A program made the position numbers and the translations under genes. From a virus, in IMG/VR virus record IMGVR_UViG_3300047494_000103, positions 1-41,450 of that record: DNA of 41,450 nt, one strand, 5' to 3'. Below are positions 1-8,021 of this stretch, piece by piece. The notes under the pieces were generated by a model. The model searched no databases. It had not been told where the DNA came from and saw only the letters and a list, made by a program, of their open reading frames with translations. Numbering within the stretch: position 1 is the stretch's first letter; every line of letters starts with the position of its first letter.

Positions 1-238
1 GAAATCGTCGCTGGGCATAGGCGTCATGCTGTGTTGGCTGAGATCGATGCTGAAGGACTTGTGCCCTGTATTGTCCGCGAAATGTCAGATGACGAGGCCC
101 GCGAGATTGCACTCATTGACAACCTGCAGCGTGCCGACGTGCCTCCGCTCGAGGAAGCGGACGCCTACGAGGCGTTGCGTCAGCAGTTGGGCACGGATGA
201 AGCAATCGCTGTGCGCGTTGGCAAGCCGATCGAGTACA
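1..238. repeat. Terminal overlap, left copy
   Basis: These 238 bases recur at 41213-41450. The only difference is a111 here against g in the other copy, a third-position change that leaves alanine unchanged. The simplest reading is that a circular or circularly permuted genome of about 41,212 bp was cut inside the ParB-like gene and sequenced a little past closure. Confidence 0.95.
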
Positions 239-1509
239 TCGCTAAGCGTCTCCGCCTCGTCAAGCTGGGGCCGTCGTCACGTCAGGCTCTCGCGGAACGG
301 CTGATTACTATCGATCATGCTCTATTGCTGGCGCGGCTCGGCCTGGAGGATGAAGAGGCAGCGCTCAAATGGACGCTCGATCGCAACGCCGGGTCGACTG
401 TGAAGCTCGACAAGATCATTGCGGACTGTATAGAACGCCGCGATCGCCCTCGCGAAAATCGTTACTACGGCACCTACGCGGAACCCGAAACCGTACTAAA
501 GCTCAAGGCTCATATCGAGCAGACCTCGGGTAGGAGACTTGCGCTTGCGCCGTGGGATCTGGACGATGCCAAGCTTGTGCCGGCAGTCGGTCCCTGTGTG
601 GGATGCCCTCAAAACACAGCAGCGAACAACTCGCTGTTTGGAGACCTCGCCATCCAGGATGCTACCTGCGCAGATGGTATTTGCTTTGAGTCAAAGCGCG
701 CCGCGTTCGTCCAGATCCAGCTCGTGAAGGCGAATACGGAGCAGATCACCGTAAGGCTCAGTTACAAGAGCTCTGAGGCTGCGCCGCGCATGGCGAAAGA
801 TGGCAGCGGTCCAAATGAACATCAAGTGCTTCGCTATGGGCAGTGGCTCGACGTAAAGAAGGGCAGCTGCGATTACGTTCGCAACGGTGTGACGGTCGAC
901 TGGGAGCAAGGCGCGTACGGTTTGAAGCCGAATGGCAAGCCTGGCGTCACCAAGCTGGTCTGCATCGCGGTTGGCTGCAAGGTTCATCCGAAGAGCTATG
1001 AGAAAAAGGCTGAGGCCGGAAGCGGGGTTCGCGATTCGAAGGCAGAGCAGGAGAAGCGCGCGAAGAATCAGCAGCTTCACATCGAGGAGAACAAAAAGCG
1101 GCTCGCCTTCCTGGGCGCGGCGCTCGAGGGTGTGACGCAAATCTCGGCAGCGCCTATGCGTCGGCTGGCGCTCGAAGGCCTGACGGAATACGGAGATCCT
1201 TGGAAGGTTTCTCAGGCTCTTGTCCCTGGTATCAAGAAGATCCTCGAGGCGTCGCCTGTTTCGAGTGCGGAGTTTGCGAAGGCTGTAGCGATCGCATCGA
1301 TGGCCGGTGACGAGCTCGCGGTAGACATTGACTTTAACTACAGCGATTGCTCTAACAATGGTCGCGCGGAGTTGATCAAGGTTGTGCGTGGTCTCGGCTT
1401 CAACGGCCCTACGCCATGGGATAAGCCAGCAACTGAGTCAAAGGCTGCAAAGCCCGTTGCCAAGAAAGCAGCGAAGAAGGCCGCAAAGAAGAAGGGCGGT
1501 AAGCCTTGA
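1..1509 (+). CDS. ParB-like partition/nuclease-family protein, C-terminal part
   Basis: This is the body of a ParB/RepB/Spo0J-family protein whose start lies at 41000 (GTG) or 41030 (ATG), joined through the genome junction. The complete protein would be 573 or 563 residues. Visible ParB features are an NPRK motif in the 5' part, GHRRHAV (box II) near codons 5-11, an NLQRADVPPLEEA stretch (box III), and a helix-turn-helix around codons 60-80. Beyond the ParB core is a cysteine box (CVGCPQN followed by CADGICF, about nt 590-690), seen in some plasmid and phage ParB relatives and probably metal binding. The last 25 residues are a lysine/alanine tail like that of histone H1, suited to nonspecific DNA contact. 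No ParA ATPase is encoded nearby, so a regulatory, nuclease or DNA-organising role is as likely as plasmid-style partition. Confidence 0.85.
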   Translation, partial: EIVAGHRRHAVLAEIDAEGLVPCIVREMSDDEAREIALIDNLQRADVPPLEEADAYEALRQQLGTDEAIAVRVGKPIEYIAKRLRLVKLGPSSRQALAERLITIDHALLLARLGLEDEEAALKWTLDRNAGSTVKLDKIIADCIERRDRPRENRYYGTYAEPETVLKLKAHIEQTSGRRLALAPWDLDDAKLVPAVGPCVGCPQNTAANNSLFGDLAIQDATCADGICFESKRAAFVQIQLVKANTEQITVRLSYKSSEAAPRMAKDGSGPNEHQVLRYGQWLDVKKGSCDYVRNGVTVDWEQGAYGLKPNGKPGVTKLVCIAVGCKVHPKSYEKKAEAGSGVRDSKAEQEKRAKNQQLHIEENKKRLAFLGAALEGVTQISAAPMRRLALEGLTEYGDPWKVSQALVPGIKKILEASPVSSAEFAKAVAIASMAGDELAVDIDFNYSDCSNNGRAELIKVVRGLGFNGPTPWDKPATESKAAKPVAKKAAKKAAKKKGGKP

Positions 1510-1823
1510 GCTCACCTATTTCTTCGACCTCTGCCCGCCTCGGGTATGAAGTTTCGCCGAATCAGGTCATCGCCATCTGCGATGACTCTCACGGAGCGAC
1601 CCGCCTCGGGAAGTGGAAAGGCCATCTCTTGGAGCTCCACCATCGCGAGTTGGGTGGATGCGAACCTTTTATGCCAGAACATTTCCTCGCCATCGAGACA
1701 GACTTCGATGGACCCGTCGGCATCTGCGCGGAAGTAAGAGAGATTGGCATTCATGAACCGCATGTCGTGCATAGTTTAGCACCAGCCGAGGCAGCTCGAA
1801 CTATAGCCGGAGGTGCCGCATGA
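1506..1823 (+). CDS. Hypothetical protein, 105 aa
   Basis: I do not recognise this protein. It starts at TTG 1506, overlapping the ParB stop (TTGA), and ends in an ATGA overlap with the next gene, which is the operon's usual spacing. It contains no obvious membrane segment, and His, Cys and acidic residues are scattered through the middle. A minus-strand reading of 1512-1772 (86 aa) is also open and looks protein-like, so the coding strand is not beyond doubt. The + strand is preferred because of the coupled overlaps on both sides. Confidence 0.55.
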   Translation: MSSPISSTSARLGYEVSPNQVIAICDDSHGATRLGKWKGHLLELHHRELGGCEPFMPEHFLAIETDFDGPVGICAEVREIGIHEPHVVHSLAPAEAARTIAGGAA

Positions 1824-1987
1824 GCTTTGCCGAAATTGGGCTCGTCTTCGCTGTGTCACTGATACCGATTGCGGGTATTGCCTATTGGTTTGGTCATTCG
1901 TTCGGCTATGCAGCCGGCAAGATCGTTGGCTGGCATCGTCACGGCAAGTTCCTCAAGCGGCTCGAGGGCGATGGGGGCGATCGATGA
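1820..1987 (+). CDS. Small membrane protein, 55 aa
   Basis: The gene starts at ATG 1820, overlapping the previous stop by four bases, and ends in the ATGA at 1984-1987. The product has one hydrophobic segment (about residues 4-35, rich in Ile, Val, Phe, Gly) followed by a basic and acidic tail containing KFLKRLEG. One transmembrane helix with a cytoplasmic tail is the likely topology. No family is recognised, and phage early operons often carry such proteins. Confidence 0.6.
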   Translation: MSFAEIGLVFAVSLIPIAGIAYWFGHSFGYAAGKIVGWHRHGKFLKRLEGDGGDR

Positions 1988-2130
1988 GTATTCGCGTCGT
2001 CTTGAACATGGTCGCCGGTTTCGTCTTCGGGTGGTGCGGCAGCGAACTGCTGGTTCGCCTCGCTGACCCCCTCTGGTCACATCTCCGCTGGCTTGTCATC
2101 TCGCGTGTGCGAGGGAGGTTGGAGGAATGA
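1984..2130 (+). CDS. Small membrane-associated protein, 48 aa
   Basis: The gene runs from ATG 1984 to a TGA that overlaps the ATG of the next gene at 2127. A longer reading from 1813 exists but would cover the whole preceding gene, so the coupled ATG is chosen. The protein has a hydrophobic N-terminal helix (MSIRVVLNMVAGFVFGW) and a basic amphipathic C-terminus. Function unknown. It forms a translationally coupled pair with the 55-residue membrane protein upstream. Confidence 0.55.
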   Translation: MSIRVVLNMVAGFVFGWCGSELLVRLADPLWSHLRWLVISRVRGRLEE

Positions 2131-2405
2131 ATTCACCGGCCTCGCAGCCCGAACCTGTACCTGGCGTTTGTCGCTATTGCGGCTGCACCTGGGAGAGGCC
2201 TTGTGTATTGAGCACAGGTGGGGGCGAGACGTGTGCCTGGTTCGATCGCGATAGGACGATCTGCACGGCTACAGTCTGCGTGGCACGCATGCATGAGGAC
2301 CACGAGAAGTGGGCAGTGCAGGGCATTGCAAAACACATCGAGCGGATCCGCGATCAACGAATCGCGAGACTCGCCAAACGGAAGAAGAAGAGGAGAGCAG
2401 CATGA
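2127..2405 (+). CDS. Phage zinc-ribbon-like protein, 92 aa
   Basis: The N-terminal half is cysteine rich: CRYCGCTWERPC, then ETCAWFDRDRTICTATVC. This matches a small phage protein type with the pattern C-x2-C-G-C-T, then a CxW element and a C-x5-C pair, probably coordinating zinc. The C-terminal 35 residues are a basic helix ending in KRKKKRRAA, suitable for nucleic-acid binding. Both ends overlap neighbours by four bases. The role is unknown; a small nucleic-acid-binding accessory factor is the best inference. Confidence 0.7.
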   Translation: MNSPASQPEPVPGVCRYCGCTWERPCVLSTGGGETCAWFDRDRTICTATVCVARMHEDHEKWAVQGIAKHIERIRDQRIARLAKRKKKRRAA

Positions 2406-2689
2406 AGCAAACAGTCCCATATATCCCTCGTCTGCGCGAGGTTCACCTTTGCCCAGGCATGTGCGGCAAAGAGATGGAATCGCCAGGCTATTGCGGCCGC
2501 TGCGCCGAAGAGATTGCCTTCCTGCAACAGCTCCACCGGAAGAATGGCGATAAGCGTGTCGCCCGCAAGCCCATGGGCGCCGGTACTGTGGTGCTCACCG
2601 CAGCCGTGATCGCGCTTTGGGCCTACATCGTCTGGGAAGCGGCTTACCCCTTTGTTCTCGATTACTACCTCAGGAAAGGCGGCTACTAG
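2402..2689 (+). CDS. Zinc-ribbon plus transmembrane protein, 95 aa
   Basis: The start is ATG 2402, coupled to the previous gene. Residues about 17-39 hold four cysteines in two pairs (CPGMC and CGRC), a likely zinc ribbon. Residues about 59-85 form a hydrophobic segment with Trp and Tyr, so the protein is probably anchored in the membrane by its C-terminus with the zinc ribbon in the cytoplasm. No family name can be given. Confidence 0.6.
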   Translation: MKQTVPYIPRLREVHLCPGMCGKEMESPGYCGRCAEEIAFLQQLHRKNGDKRVARKPMGAGTVVLTAAVIALWAYIVWEAAYPFVLDYYLRKGGY

Positions 2690-2690
2690 C

Positions 2691-3065
2691 TTGGACCCCA
2701 AAAAAGAACTGATCCCAATCGATTTTGCCAACGTGAATGACGGTGCGATGACCGAGGGATTCGGCATTGAACTCCAAAAGGCGTTGGCAAATATCGCAGA
2801 CATCAACACGCCGGCGACGGCGACTCGCAGCGTCACGCTGCAGCTCATCCTCAAGCCTCATTCGGATCGGACCGTTATCGAGACAGAGTTCAAGTGCTCG
2901 AGCAAGCTGGCTGATATCGAGACCCATAAATCGAAGATCTACATGGGCTCGACTGAGGACGGCGCTCCGATCGCCTTTGACGCGGATCCGCGGCAGATGA
3001 TTCTCTTCACTCCGCCCAAGCCTAAAGAGGCTCCTGCGCCCATCGCCTTCCGCCAGGGCGAATAG
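2691..3065 (+). CDS. Phage protein of the 'replication terminator' annotation class, 124 aa
   Basis: The TTG at 2691 is chosen because AGGAAAGG at 2671-2678 stands in front of it. The sequence pattern (FGIELQKALANIADINTP, then VTLQLILKP, then a late KSKIYMG) resembles a small phage family often labelled 'replication terminator protein' in phages of Firmicutes, which has an N-terminal helix ending in ENIADPNT and a beta-rich remainder. The label is historical and the biochemical role is not established. The gene precedes the DUF2303-like gene. Confidence 0.5.
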   Translation: MDPKKELIPIDFANVNDGAMTEGFGIELQKALANIADINTPATATRSVTLQLILKPHSDRTVIETEFKCSSKLADIETHKSKIYMGSTEDGAPIAFDADPRQMILFTPPKPKEAPAPIAFRQGE

Positions 3066-3112
3066 CCCGGCGGTCAATCCCAATTTAGTCAACCGGTTTG
3101 AAAGAGGTTTTT

Positions 3113-3856
3113 ATGCTCAAGGAAGCCCTCGAATACCTGGCGAAGTTGCAGACTCCGCCGAATCCTGTGACTGTGAAAGTCGGCGAAGTTAACTATGCCG
3201 TCAAGGCTGATGGAACGATTGGTGCAGTGGTTGCGCCAGTCGATACGCGGCTGCCTCGGCCGACGTTGCGTGTTTCTACCCTGAGTGGTCTTGTCGCCGC
3301 GTACAAGGCGAAGCTGGACAAGTTGGGCGCCCGCGTGGCAATCGTAATTCGGGATCCCTTTATCGTGGCGCTGGTTGATCTGGACGCCGATGAATTCGGC
3401 AAGGTGAATGAGTACGCGACCGCTATCCACGCGGAAGAAAAGCCATTCAAATTTGATACTTGGCTCGAGCCCGAAGAGTTTCTGCTTTCGTTCCGCGCGC
3501 GGTTTCTCTGGAATGACAATGCTGTCACTATCCAGCAGATCTGCTCGACGATCGGGGCTGCAACTGGCGTAGCGGTGTCCGACGATGGAATCTCGCAGGA
3601 AGTTACTGTCAAGTCTGGAACGATCACGAAGTCCGCAGTGCAGCTTCCGGCAGACGGCATCGAGCTCATCCCTGTGCGCACGTTTCGCGATGCCAACCCG
3701 GTAGCCGCCAAGTTCCTTCTGCGAATGAAGGGCGTAAAGGATTCGCTACCAAAGATCGCTCTGTATGAGATTGATCCGATGTGGAAGCTCTACCTGGCTG
3801 GAAGCATTCGCAAGTATCTCGAAACCGAGCTCCCCGAAGCGATCATCATCTCCTGA
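3113..3856 (+). CDS. Possible DUF2303 (YfdQ)-like protein, 247 aa
   Basis: ATG 3113 is preferred over TTG 3098 because AAAGAGG at 3101-3107 is well placed for it. The protein is soluble and mixed alpha/beta. The C-terminal half (a 'SAVQLPADGIELIPVRTF' region, a basic strand, then YEIDPMWKLYLAGSIRKYLETELP) resembles the end of DUF2303 phage proteins, whose function is unknown. The match is partial and the usual mid-region motifs are weak. Position in the early operon behind the 124-residue protein agrees with an early accessory role. Confidence 0.4.
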   Translation: MLKEALEYLAKLQTPPNPVTVKVGEVNYAVKADGTIGAVVAPVDTRLPRPTLRVSTLSGLVAAYKAKLDKLGARVAIVIRDPFIVALVDLDADEFGKVNEYATAIHAEEKPFKFDTWLEPEEFLLSFRARFLWNDNAVTIQQICSTIGAATGVAVSDDGISQEVTVKSGTITKSAVQLPADGIELIPVRTFRDANPVAAKFLLRMKGVKDSLPKIALYEIDPMWKLYLAGSIRKYLETELPEAIIIS

Positions 3857-4004
3857 TCGTGGGGTAAGTCTCCGGACCTCACTGAGAGGGTTCGCGAGTA
3901 GCGGTGGTGGCCGGCAGCGTAATTGTGTTCCGAGCTCTCAATACCTGGGCATGACTCGGTCGCACCGGCCGCCGCCGTTGAAACGTAGTTGGACGAGGAG
4001 GACT

Positions 4005-4859
4005 ATGGGACCGCTCTGGAGTGCCGAAGAACACGCGCAATTGGTCGAACTTGCCGCAAAGGGCATGACGCCTGGGCAGATGGCTGCGGAGATTGGGCGA
4101 AGCGAGATGTCAGTCAAATGCCGTTGCGCTAAGCATAAGATCCGCACGCTGCGAGCGGATGGAGTTCGTCGTTGGACTGAAGCGGAGATAGCCAAGGCAC
4201 GCGAGCTGGCGGCGCAGGGCATCTCTGGCCGGAAGATTGGCAAGCAGCTGGGGCGTTCACTGAAATCGATCTATGCAACGTTTTGCCAGCATGGCATTCA
4301 CCTCGGATCCTCGGCGCCGTGGAACGATGAACACCTGGCCTTCCTGGCTGCCAATGCGTCGACGATGACGGCGAGGGAGATCGGCGACCGCTTGAGAAGG
4401 TCTGATAAATCTGTGCGGCACAAGGCGAAGGTGATGGGCTTGGCGCTCAAGATGGCTCAGTCGACCCCGGCAATCAAGTCGGTCAAGTCCGGTACCTGGC
4501 AATCCTGGGACGATCAGCATATCCAGTTCCTGCAGGCTCACGCGGCTGAGTTGACCAAAGGGCAGATGGCGACGATCCTGGGCCGCACGGTCAGGGCCGT
4601 AGAGCATCGCGCCGGAAGGATGGGCCTGCGTTTCGTGCGCAAGCCCGCAGCGTTGCGTCCGGCTCGCGTGACGCCAGAGAAAACGCAACCGGAACCGATT
4701 GCCGCAAAGAAGCCGCCGACCCGCAGCTCCTCCAGTGCGAGCTATGTTTCGCGCCTGGCGTATTGCCCTGAGTGTCATGCGCCCGTGGTGAATACCTGGG
4801 AGTCGTGGCAGGCGCACAATGCTCGGCTCGGCCATGGAAGGCAGGCGAAGCGCGCATGA
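4005..4859 (+). CDS. Four-repeat Myb/SANT-like DNA-binding protein with C2H2-type end
   Basis: ATG 4005 follows a GGACGAGGAGG Shine-Dalgarno sequence. The 284-residue protein has four tandem three-helix repeats of about 42 residues starting at W5, W57, W106 and W168. Each has a conserved Trp, an acidic first helix, a G/A-x-I-G or equivalent turn and a K/R-S-V or similar recognition helix (for example GRSEMSVKCR, LGRSLKSIY, RRSDKSVRHK, LGRTVRAVE). This is the layout of GcrA-like or Myb/SANT helix-turn-helix repeats. A basic, proline-containing linker leads to C254, C257, H271 and H277, a probable zinc finger. Such proteins bind DNA, so a phage transcription regulator or nucleoid-like factor is inferred. 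Confidence 0.75.
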   Translation: MGPLWSAEEHAQLVELAAKGMTPGQMAAEIGRSEMSVKCRCAKHKIRTLRADGVRRWTEAEIAKARELAAQGISGRKIGKQLGRSLKSIYATFCQHGIHLGSSAPWNDEHLAFLAANASTMTAREIGDRLRRSDKSVRHKAKVMGLALKMAQSTPAIKSVKSGTWQSWDDQHIQFLQAHAAELTKGQMATILGRTVRAVEHRAGRMGLRFVRKPAALRPARVTPEKTQPEPIAAKKPPTRSSSSASYVSRLAYCPECHAPVVNTWESWQAHNARLGHGRQAKRA

Positions 4860-5785
4860 GCGACCAACTCTTCGAGTTCGGGGATCATGCCCAGCTGGCT
4901 TCTGCTGTGACGCGGGAAGAGGCTGAGCAGTCGCTCTTCAGCGACGATGTGCCGCCTGCAGGGACGCCGTGTGCTTGGTGCGGCAGTTTCGGTCATTGGT
5001 GCCAAGCGAAGCGCCTCTTCGTGGGTGATGGCGTGATGCCGGAAGCGCCCGTTTGTATCGCCTGCTCGGAGGGCCGGGATTGTTCGGTAGTCGCGGCGAG
5101 GCTCAAAACGGAAGAACAAGTCTTGTCCCGCTTCAATGCTCCTGCAGGAGTGGTTCGCAATGTGACGCCGGCGGATCCTGCGAAGCGCGTCGTTGTGGAG
5201 AAGCCGGAAGTGCGGCGCAGTGTGAGCGGGCGTGAACTCGGCGCGTCTGCTAAGGCTGTCCCACTGCAGGGCATGTCCAGGCGAGAGCGGTATGAGCCTA
5301 TTGTGGAGCGGCCCAAGCCTGAGGTTGCGTCGATCGTTGTGAGAGAAGTCAAAGCGCCGGCATTGGTGCCTGCGCCGAAAGCGGAGGAAGCAATGCCCCA
5401 AGTCGTAGCGCTCACGGAAGAGATTAAAGAGAAGATCCGCACTGCGGATCCAGCCGAGGCCGCAGCTGCTCTCGCTAAGCGCCTCAACATTAAACCTCAC
5501 CTGGTCTATTACTGGCGTGAACGATTTGCCGTGATCGCTGCGCGTACGACGAAGCCGGCCGCGAAGCAAACGAAGTTGGCGAAGACCCCACATCGTGGAG
5601 TGTCGATCGACATTGTCGGCGTGAGCGAGCGTATCCACGCGATGGCCGAGCCAGCCGCACCTGTACCGGAGACCATCGAGGCGAACGTCTCCATCACGGT
5701 CAATACCTCACGCCTAGATGCTTGGTGGCAGGCGCTGCCGGCGGCAACGAAAGCTGAGATCGCCCTGGCGAGCATCGGAGCGTAG
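4856..5785 (+). CDS. Zinc-finger and helix-turn-helix protein, 309 aa
   Basis: Coupled to the gene upstream by ATGA. Residues about 39-78 contain CAWCGSFGHWC and CIACSEGRDC, a likely zinc-binding module. After a proline/valine/glutamate-rich linker, residues about 203-226 (EAAAALAKRLNIKPHLVYYW) form a helix-turn-helix like those of transposase-type or Spo0J-like regulators. The C-terminus has a short beta segment and a WWQALPAATKAEIALASIG helix. It is probably a DNA-binding partner of the four-repeat protein encoded just before it. The exact role is unknown. Confidence 0.6.
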   Translation: MSDQLFEFGDHAQLASAVTREEAEQSLFSDDVPPAGTPCAWCGSFGHWCQAKRLFVGDGVMPEAPVCIACSEGRDCSVVAARLKTEEQVLSRFNAPAGVVRNVTPADPAKRVVVEKPEVRRSVSGRELGASAKAVPLQGMSRRERYEPIVERPKPEVASIVVREVKAPALVPAPKAEEAMPQVVALTEEIKEKIRTADPAEAAAALAKRLNIKPHLVYYWRERFAVIAARTTKPAAKQTKLAKTPHRGVSIDIVGVSERIHAMAEPAAPVPETIEANVSITVNTSRLDAWWQALPAATKAEIALASIGA

Positions 5786-6055
5786 GTGGTGCCAAGGAGC
5801 GGATGGGATCTGAAGAGCACGCATTCGCTTGAGGCGCACGCAGAGTGGATTCGCTCGAATACCGATGCGCTGATCGTTCTGATCATCCGGCCGCAGGACG
5901 CCGTGCTCTCGGTAGACGATCTGATCGACGTGATCGATGTGCATGACCGGATCTGGGAGAAGGATTTCCCAAGGCTGCTGGAAAGCCTGGTTCGCATTCG
6001 CGATGAGAAGCGAGCCAAGCAGTTGAAGAGAGAGGCGAAGCGAAATGGACATTGA
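5786..6055 (+). CDS. Hypothetical protein, 89 aa
   Basis: The gene starts directly after the previous stop at one of two adjacent GTG codons (5786 or 5789), both in frame, with no clear Shine-Dalgarno sequence. The protein has a hydrophobic core strand (TDALIVLIIRP) followed by acidic helices and a basic tail (KRAKQLKREAKRNGH). No family is recognised. It overlaps the acetyltransferase gene by 11 bases. Confidence 0.55.
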   Translation: MVPRSGWDLKSTHSLEAHAEWIRSNTDALIVLIIRPQDAVLSVDDLIDVIDVHDRIWEKDFPRLLESLVRIRDEKRAKQLKREAKRNGH

Positions 6056-6452
6056 TATTGAACATGCGAGCGAGATCGCGCCAGATTTGTTGGTTGTAGC
6101 GCAGGCGGCGGCGAATTTGCTCAAAACATCTCATGGCGTTGAGCCTTTGATGCCACAGGCGCATCACTCGATCGTTGTGGCGAGGGATAAGGAGGCAAAG
6201 GTTGTTGGCTTCGTGACGTGGAAATTTTACGAAGGTGCGGCCTATATCGGTCAGGCCTTCGTCGTTCCCGAGCATCGTCGCCAGGGAATCTATGCACTGA
6301 TGTTGCGGTCGCTTCGTGAACGTGCGGCGTTGAAATCAATCAAGAGTGTCAAGGCGTGCGTCGCTGGTACGAACAAGGATTCGATGGAAGTTCACCGAAG
6401 GCTCATGGGTAATGCGCTTAGGTGTGAATTCGAGGTGCCAAGTGGGCGCTAA
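6045..6452 (+). CDS. GNAT-family N-acetyltransferase, 135 aa
   Basis: The fold signature is complete: a VVGFVTWKFY strand followed by AFVVPEHRRQGIYALMLRSL, the acetyl-CoA pyrophosphate-binding loop (R-R-Q-G-I-Y) and its helix, then a C-terminal VKACVAGTNKDSMEVHRRL segment typical of GNAT proteins. It would transfer an acetyl group from acetyl-CoA to an unknown amine acceptor. The ATG at 6045 lies inside the end of the previous gene. Phage GNATs are found in early accessory regions; the substrate cannot be told from sequence. Confidence 0.8.
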   Translation: MDIDIEHASEIAPDLLVVAQAAANLLKTSHGVEPLMPQAHHSIVVARDKEAKVVGFVTWKFYEGAAYIGQAFVVPEHRRQGIYALMLRSLRERAALKSIKSVKACVAGTNKDSMEVHRRLMGNALRCEFEVPSGR

Positions 6453-7539
6453 GACGGGGATTGAATGGACGGATGCGACGTGGAACCCGATACGCGGGTG
6501 CAGTCGCGTGAGTGAGGGTTGCCGCAACTGCTATGCCGAGCGTACGGCTGCCTTTCGCCAGAGCGGCGGCGGCAGGCCGTATGAAGGCCTGGCGATCGTC
6601 AAGAATGGCGAGCCGCACTGGACGGGCAAGATCGCCTTCATCGAAAAGCATCTGCTCGATCCGTTGAAATGGGGTCCGGTAAAAGATCACGTCGCCGATT
6701 GCCTGTGGCTATCTCCGCCTAAGGATCAGCACGGTTTTGATGATGAGGGTAACACTGTAGTTGAGAAAGCACCGAAGCTTACGCCGTGCGATTGCCCCAC
6801 GAGGGCGCGCCGGATCTTCGTCAACTCGATGAGTGATCTCTTTCATGAGAACGTGACTGACGAGATGCGTGACAAGATTTTTGCCGTCATGGCGCTTTGC
6901 CCTCAGCATGACTTCCAGGTGCTCACGAAGCGGCCGAAGCGCGTGCTTGAATACCTGAGGGATGAGAGGTGTGGAGATGGCTTTCATTCGACAGCATGGC
7001 GTATTTGGGAGGCCATCGATCAGATCGTTCCGGTTCGCACAGACGCTTCGAACGCCGCGAAGGAGCGAGTGTCGTTGTTACTTGTGCGAGAAGGGCTGAG
7101 CAACATTCGCCTCGGTGTCAGTGTTGAGAACCAGAAGGCTGCTGACGATCGGTTGGACTATCTCTGTTCGATTGATGAGTTGGGATGGCCGACTATGGTG
7201 AGCTTTGAGCCTTTGCTGAGTTCTGTCGATCCGGGGCCTTGGTGGCTTTCGCTTGGCTCTCGCACCTGGGCAATCGTTGGCGGCGAGAGCGGCCCTGGGG
7301 CGCGTCCGATGGATGTGGAGTGGGCCCGAGGCCTGCGCGATCAGTGCCAAGCCGCTGGCGTGCCGTTCTTCTTTAAGCAATGGGGTGAGTATCTGCCGCC
7401 GATGCAGGACGGCGGCTTCGATCGCTCCGGAGCTCAAGTGCTCAACTCGAGTGATGCCACGGTGAAGGTCGGCAAGCACGCCGCCGGCAGCTTGCTCGAT
7501 GGCGTCGAGTGGAAGCAATTTCCGGAGGTAGGGCGATGA
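6442..7539 (+). CDS. DUF5131 (phage Gp37/Gp68) family protein, 365 aa
   Basis: GTG 6442 is chosen because GAGG at 6432-6435 precedes it and the family's N-terminus (GIEWTDATWNPIRGC) begins immediately. The three-cysteine motif C-x6-C-x2-C is present (CSRVSEGCRNCYAE), followed by the family blocks RRIFVNSMSDLFHENV, FQVLTKRPKR, LGVSVENQ and the terminal VGGESGPGARPM with FFFKQWGEY. The cysteine arrangement suggests a radical-SAM-like iron-sulfur site. Related proteins are linked to three-Cys-motif partner (TcmP) proteins, none of which is seen here. Its reaction is unknown. The gene lies between a GNAT and an ASCH gene. Confidence 0.85.
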   Translation: MGAKTGIEWTDATWNPIRGCSRVSEGCRNCYAERTAAFRQSGGGRPYEGLAIVKNGEPHWTGKIAFIEKHLLDPLKWGPVKDHVADCLWLSPPKDQHGFDDEGNTVVEKAPKLTPCDCPTRARRIFVNSMSDLFHENVTDEMRDKIFAVMALCPQHDFQVLTKRPKRVLEYLRDERCGDGFHSTAWRIWEAIDQIVPVRTDASNAAKERVSLLLVREGLSNIRLGVSVENQKAADDRLDYLCSIDELGWPTMVSFEPLLSSVDPGPWWLSLGSRTWAIVGGESGPGARPMDVEWARGLRDQCQAAGVPFFFKQWGEYLPPMQDGGFDRSGAQVLNSSDATVKVGKHAAGSLLDGVEWKQFPEVGR

Positions 7540-8021
7540 GCCAATCCAGCGAGGGCGCGCCAATTATCCCTGAGGATCTCAAGGTTGACTACCAGTGCTG
7601 CGGAGAGCCTTACGTTGTTCCGGCCTCGATTGAATGGGCTATTGAGCGCGATAAAAATATGCAGAAGTTTGCGCGAAAGCTGATTGAGCGGATTGGCCGC
7701 GTCGAGGCGGATCTCGCCGCAAAATCGGCCCTCGTTGCCTACCTCGAGGCGGAGCTCGATAAGGGCGATAGTTGGGCATGGATCCGGAGCAAGTTCGAAA
7801 GATCGGGTGAGCGCTTTCGGTGGTATCGGCCTCGCACGGACTCTCTTGTCGGGACGCGATACGAGGTTATGGGATGGCTGCATTGTCTGTTTGCTGATGC
7901 TTCTCCGAAGGTATATATCGACATAGCTTTGGAGCATCAAAAGCAGGCCGATGACGCGCATGACGAGATTGCCAGGCTGAAGGTTGAGATTGCCGAGCTT
8001 CAGAAAGCGAGGGTGCGATGA
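7536..8021 (+). CDS. Hypothetical coiled-coil protein, 161 aa
   Basis: Starts at ATG 7536 overlapping the DUF5131 stop and ends in an ATGA overlap with the ASCH gene. Residues about 38-70 and 135-161 are heptad-rich helices (ending in HDEIARLKVEIAELQKARVR), so a dimeric or trimeric coiled coil is likely. The central part is aromatic (RWYRPRTDS, YEVMGWLHCLF). No family is recognised. Confidence 0.6.
   Translation: MSQSSEGAPIIPEDLKVDYQCCGEPYVVPASIEWAIERDKNMQKFARKLIERIGRVEADLAAKSALVAYLEAELDKGDSWAWIRSKFERSGERFRWYRPRTDSLVGTRYEVMGWLHCLFADASPKVYIDIALEHQKQADDAHDEIARLKVEIAELQKARVR

Noticed and set aside
1512-1772. Minus-strand gene of 86 codons opposite the 105-residue protein
   Set aside because: Its sequence is plausible, but the + strand frame is joined to both neighbours by start/stop overlaps and all surrounding genes are on that strand.
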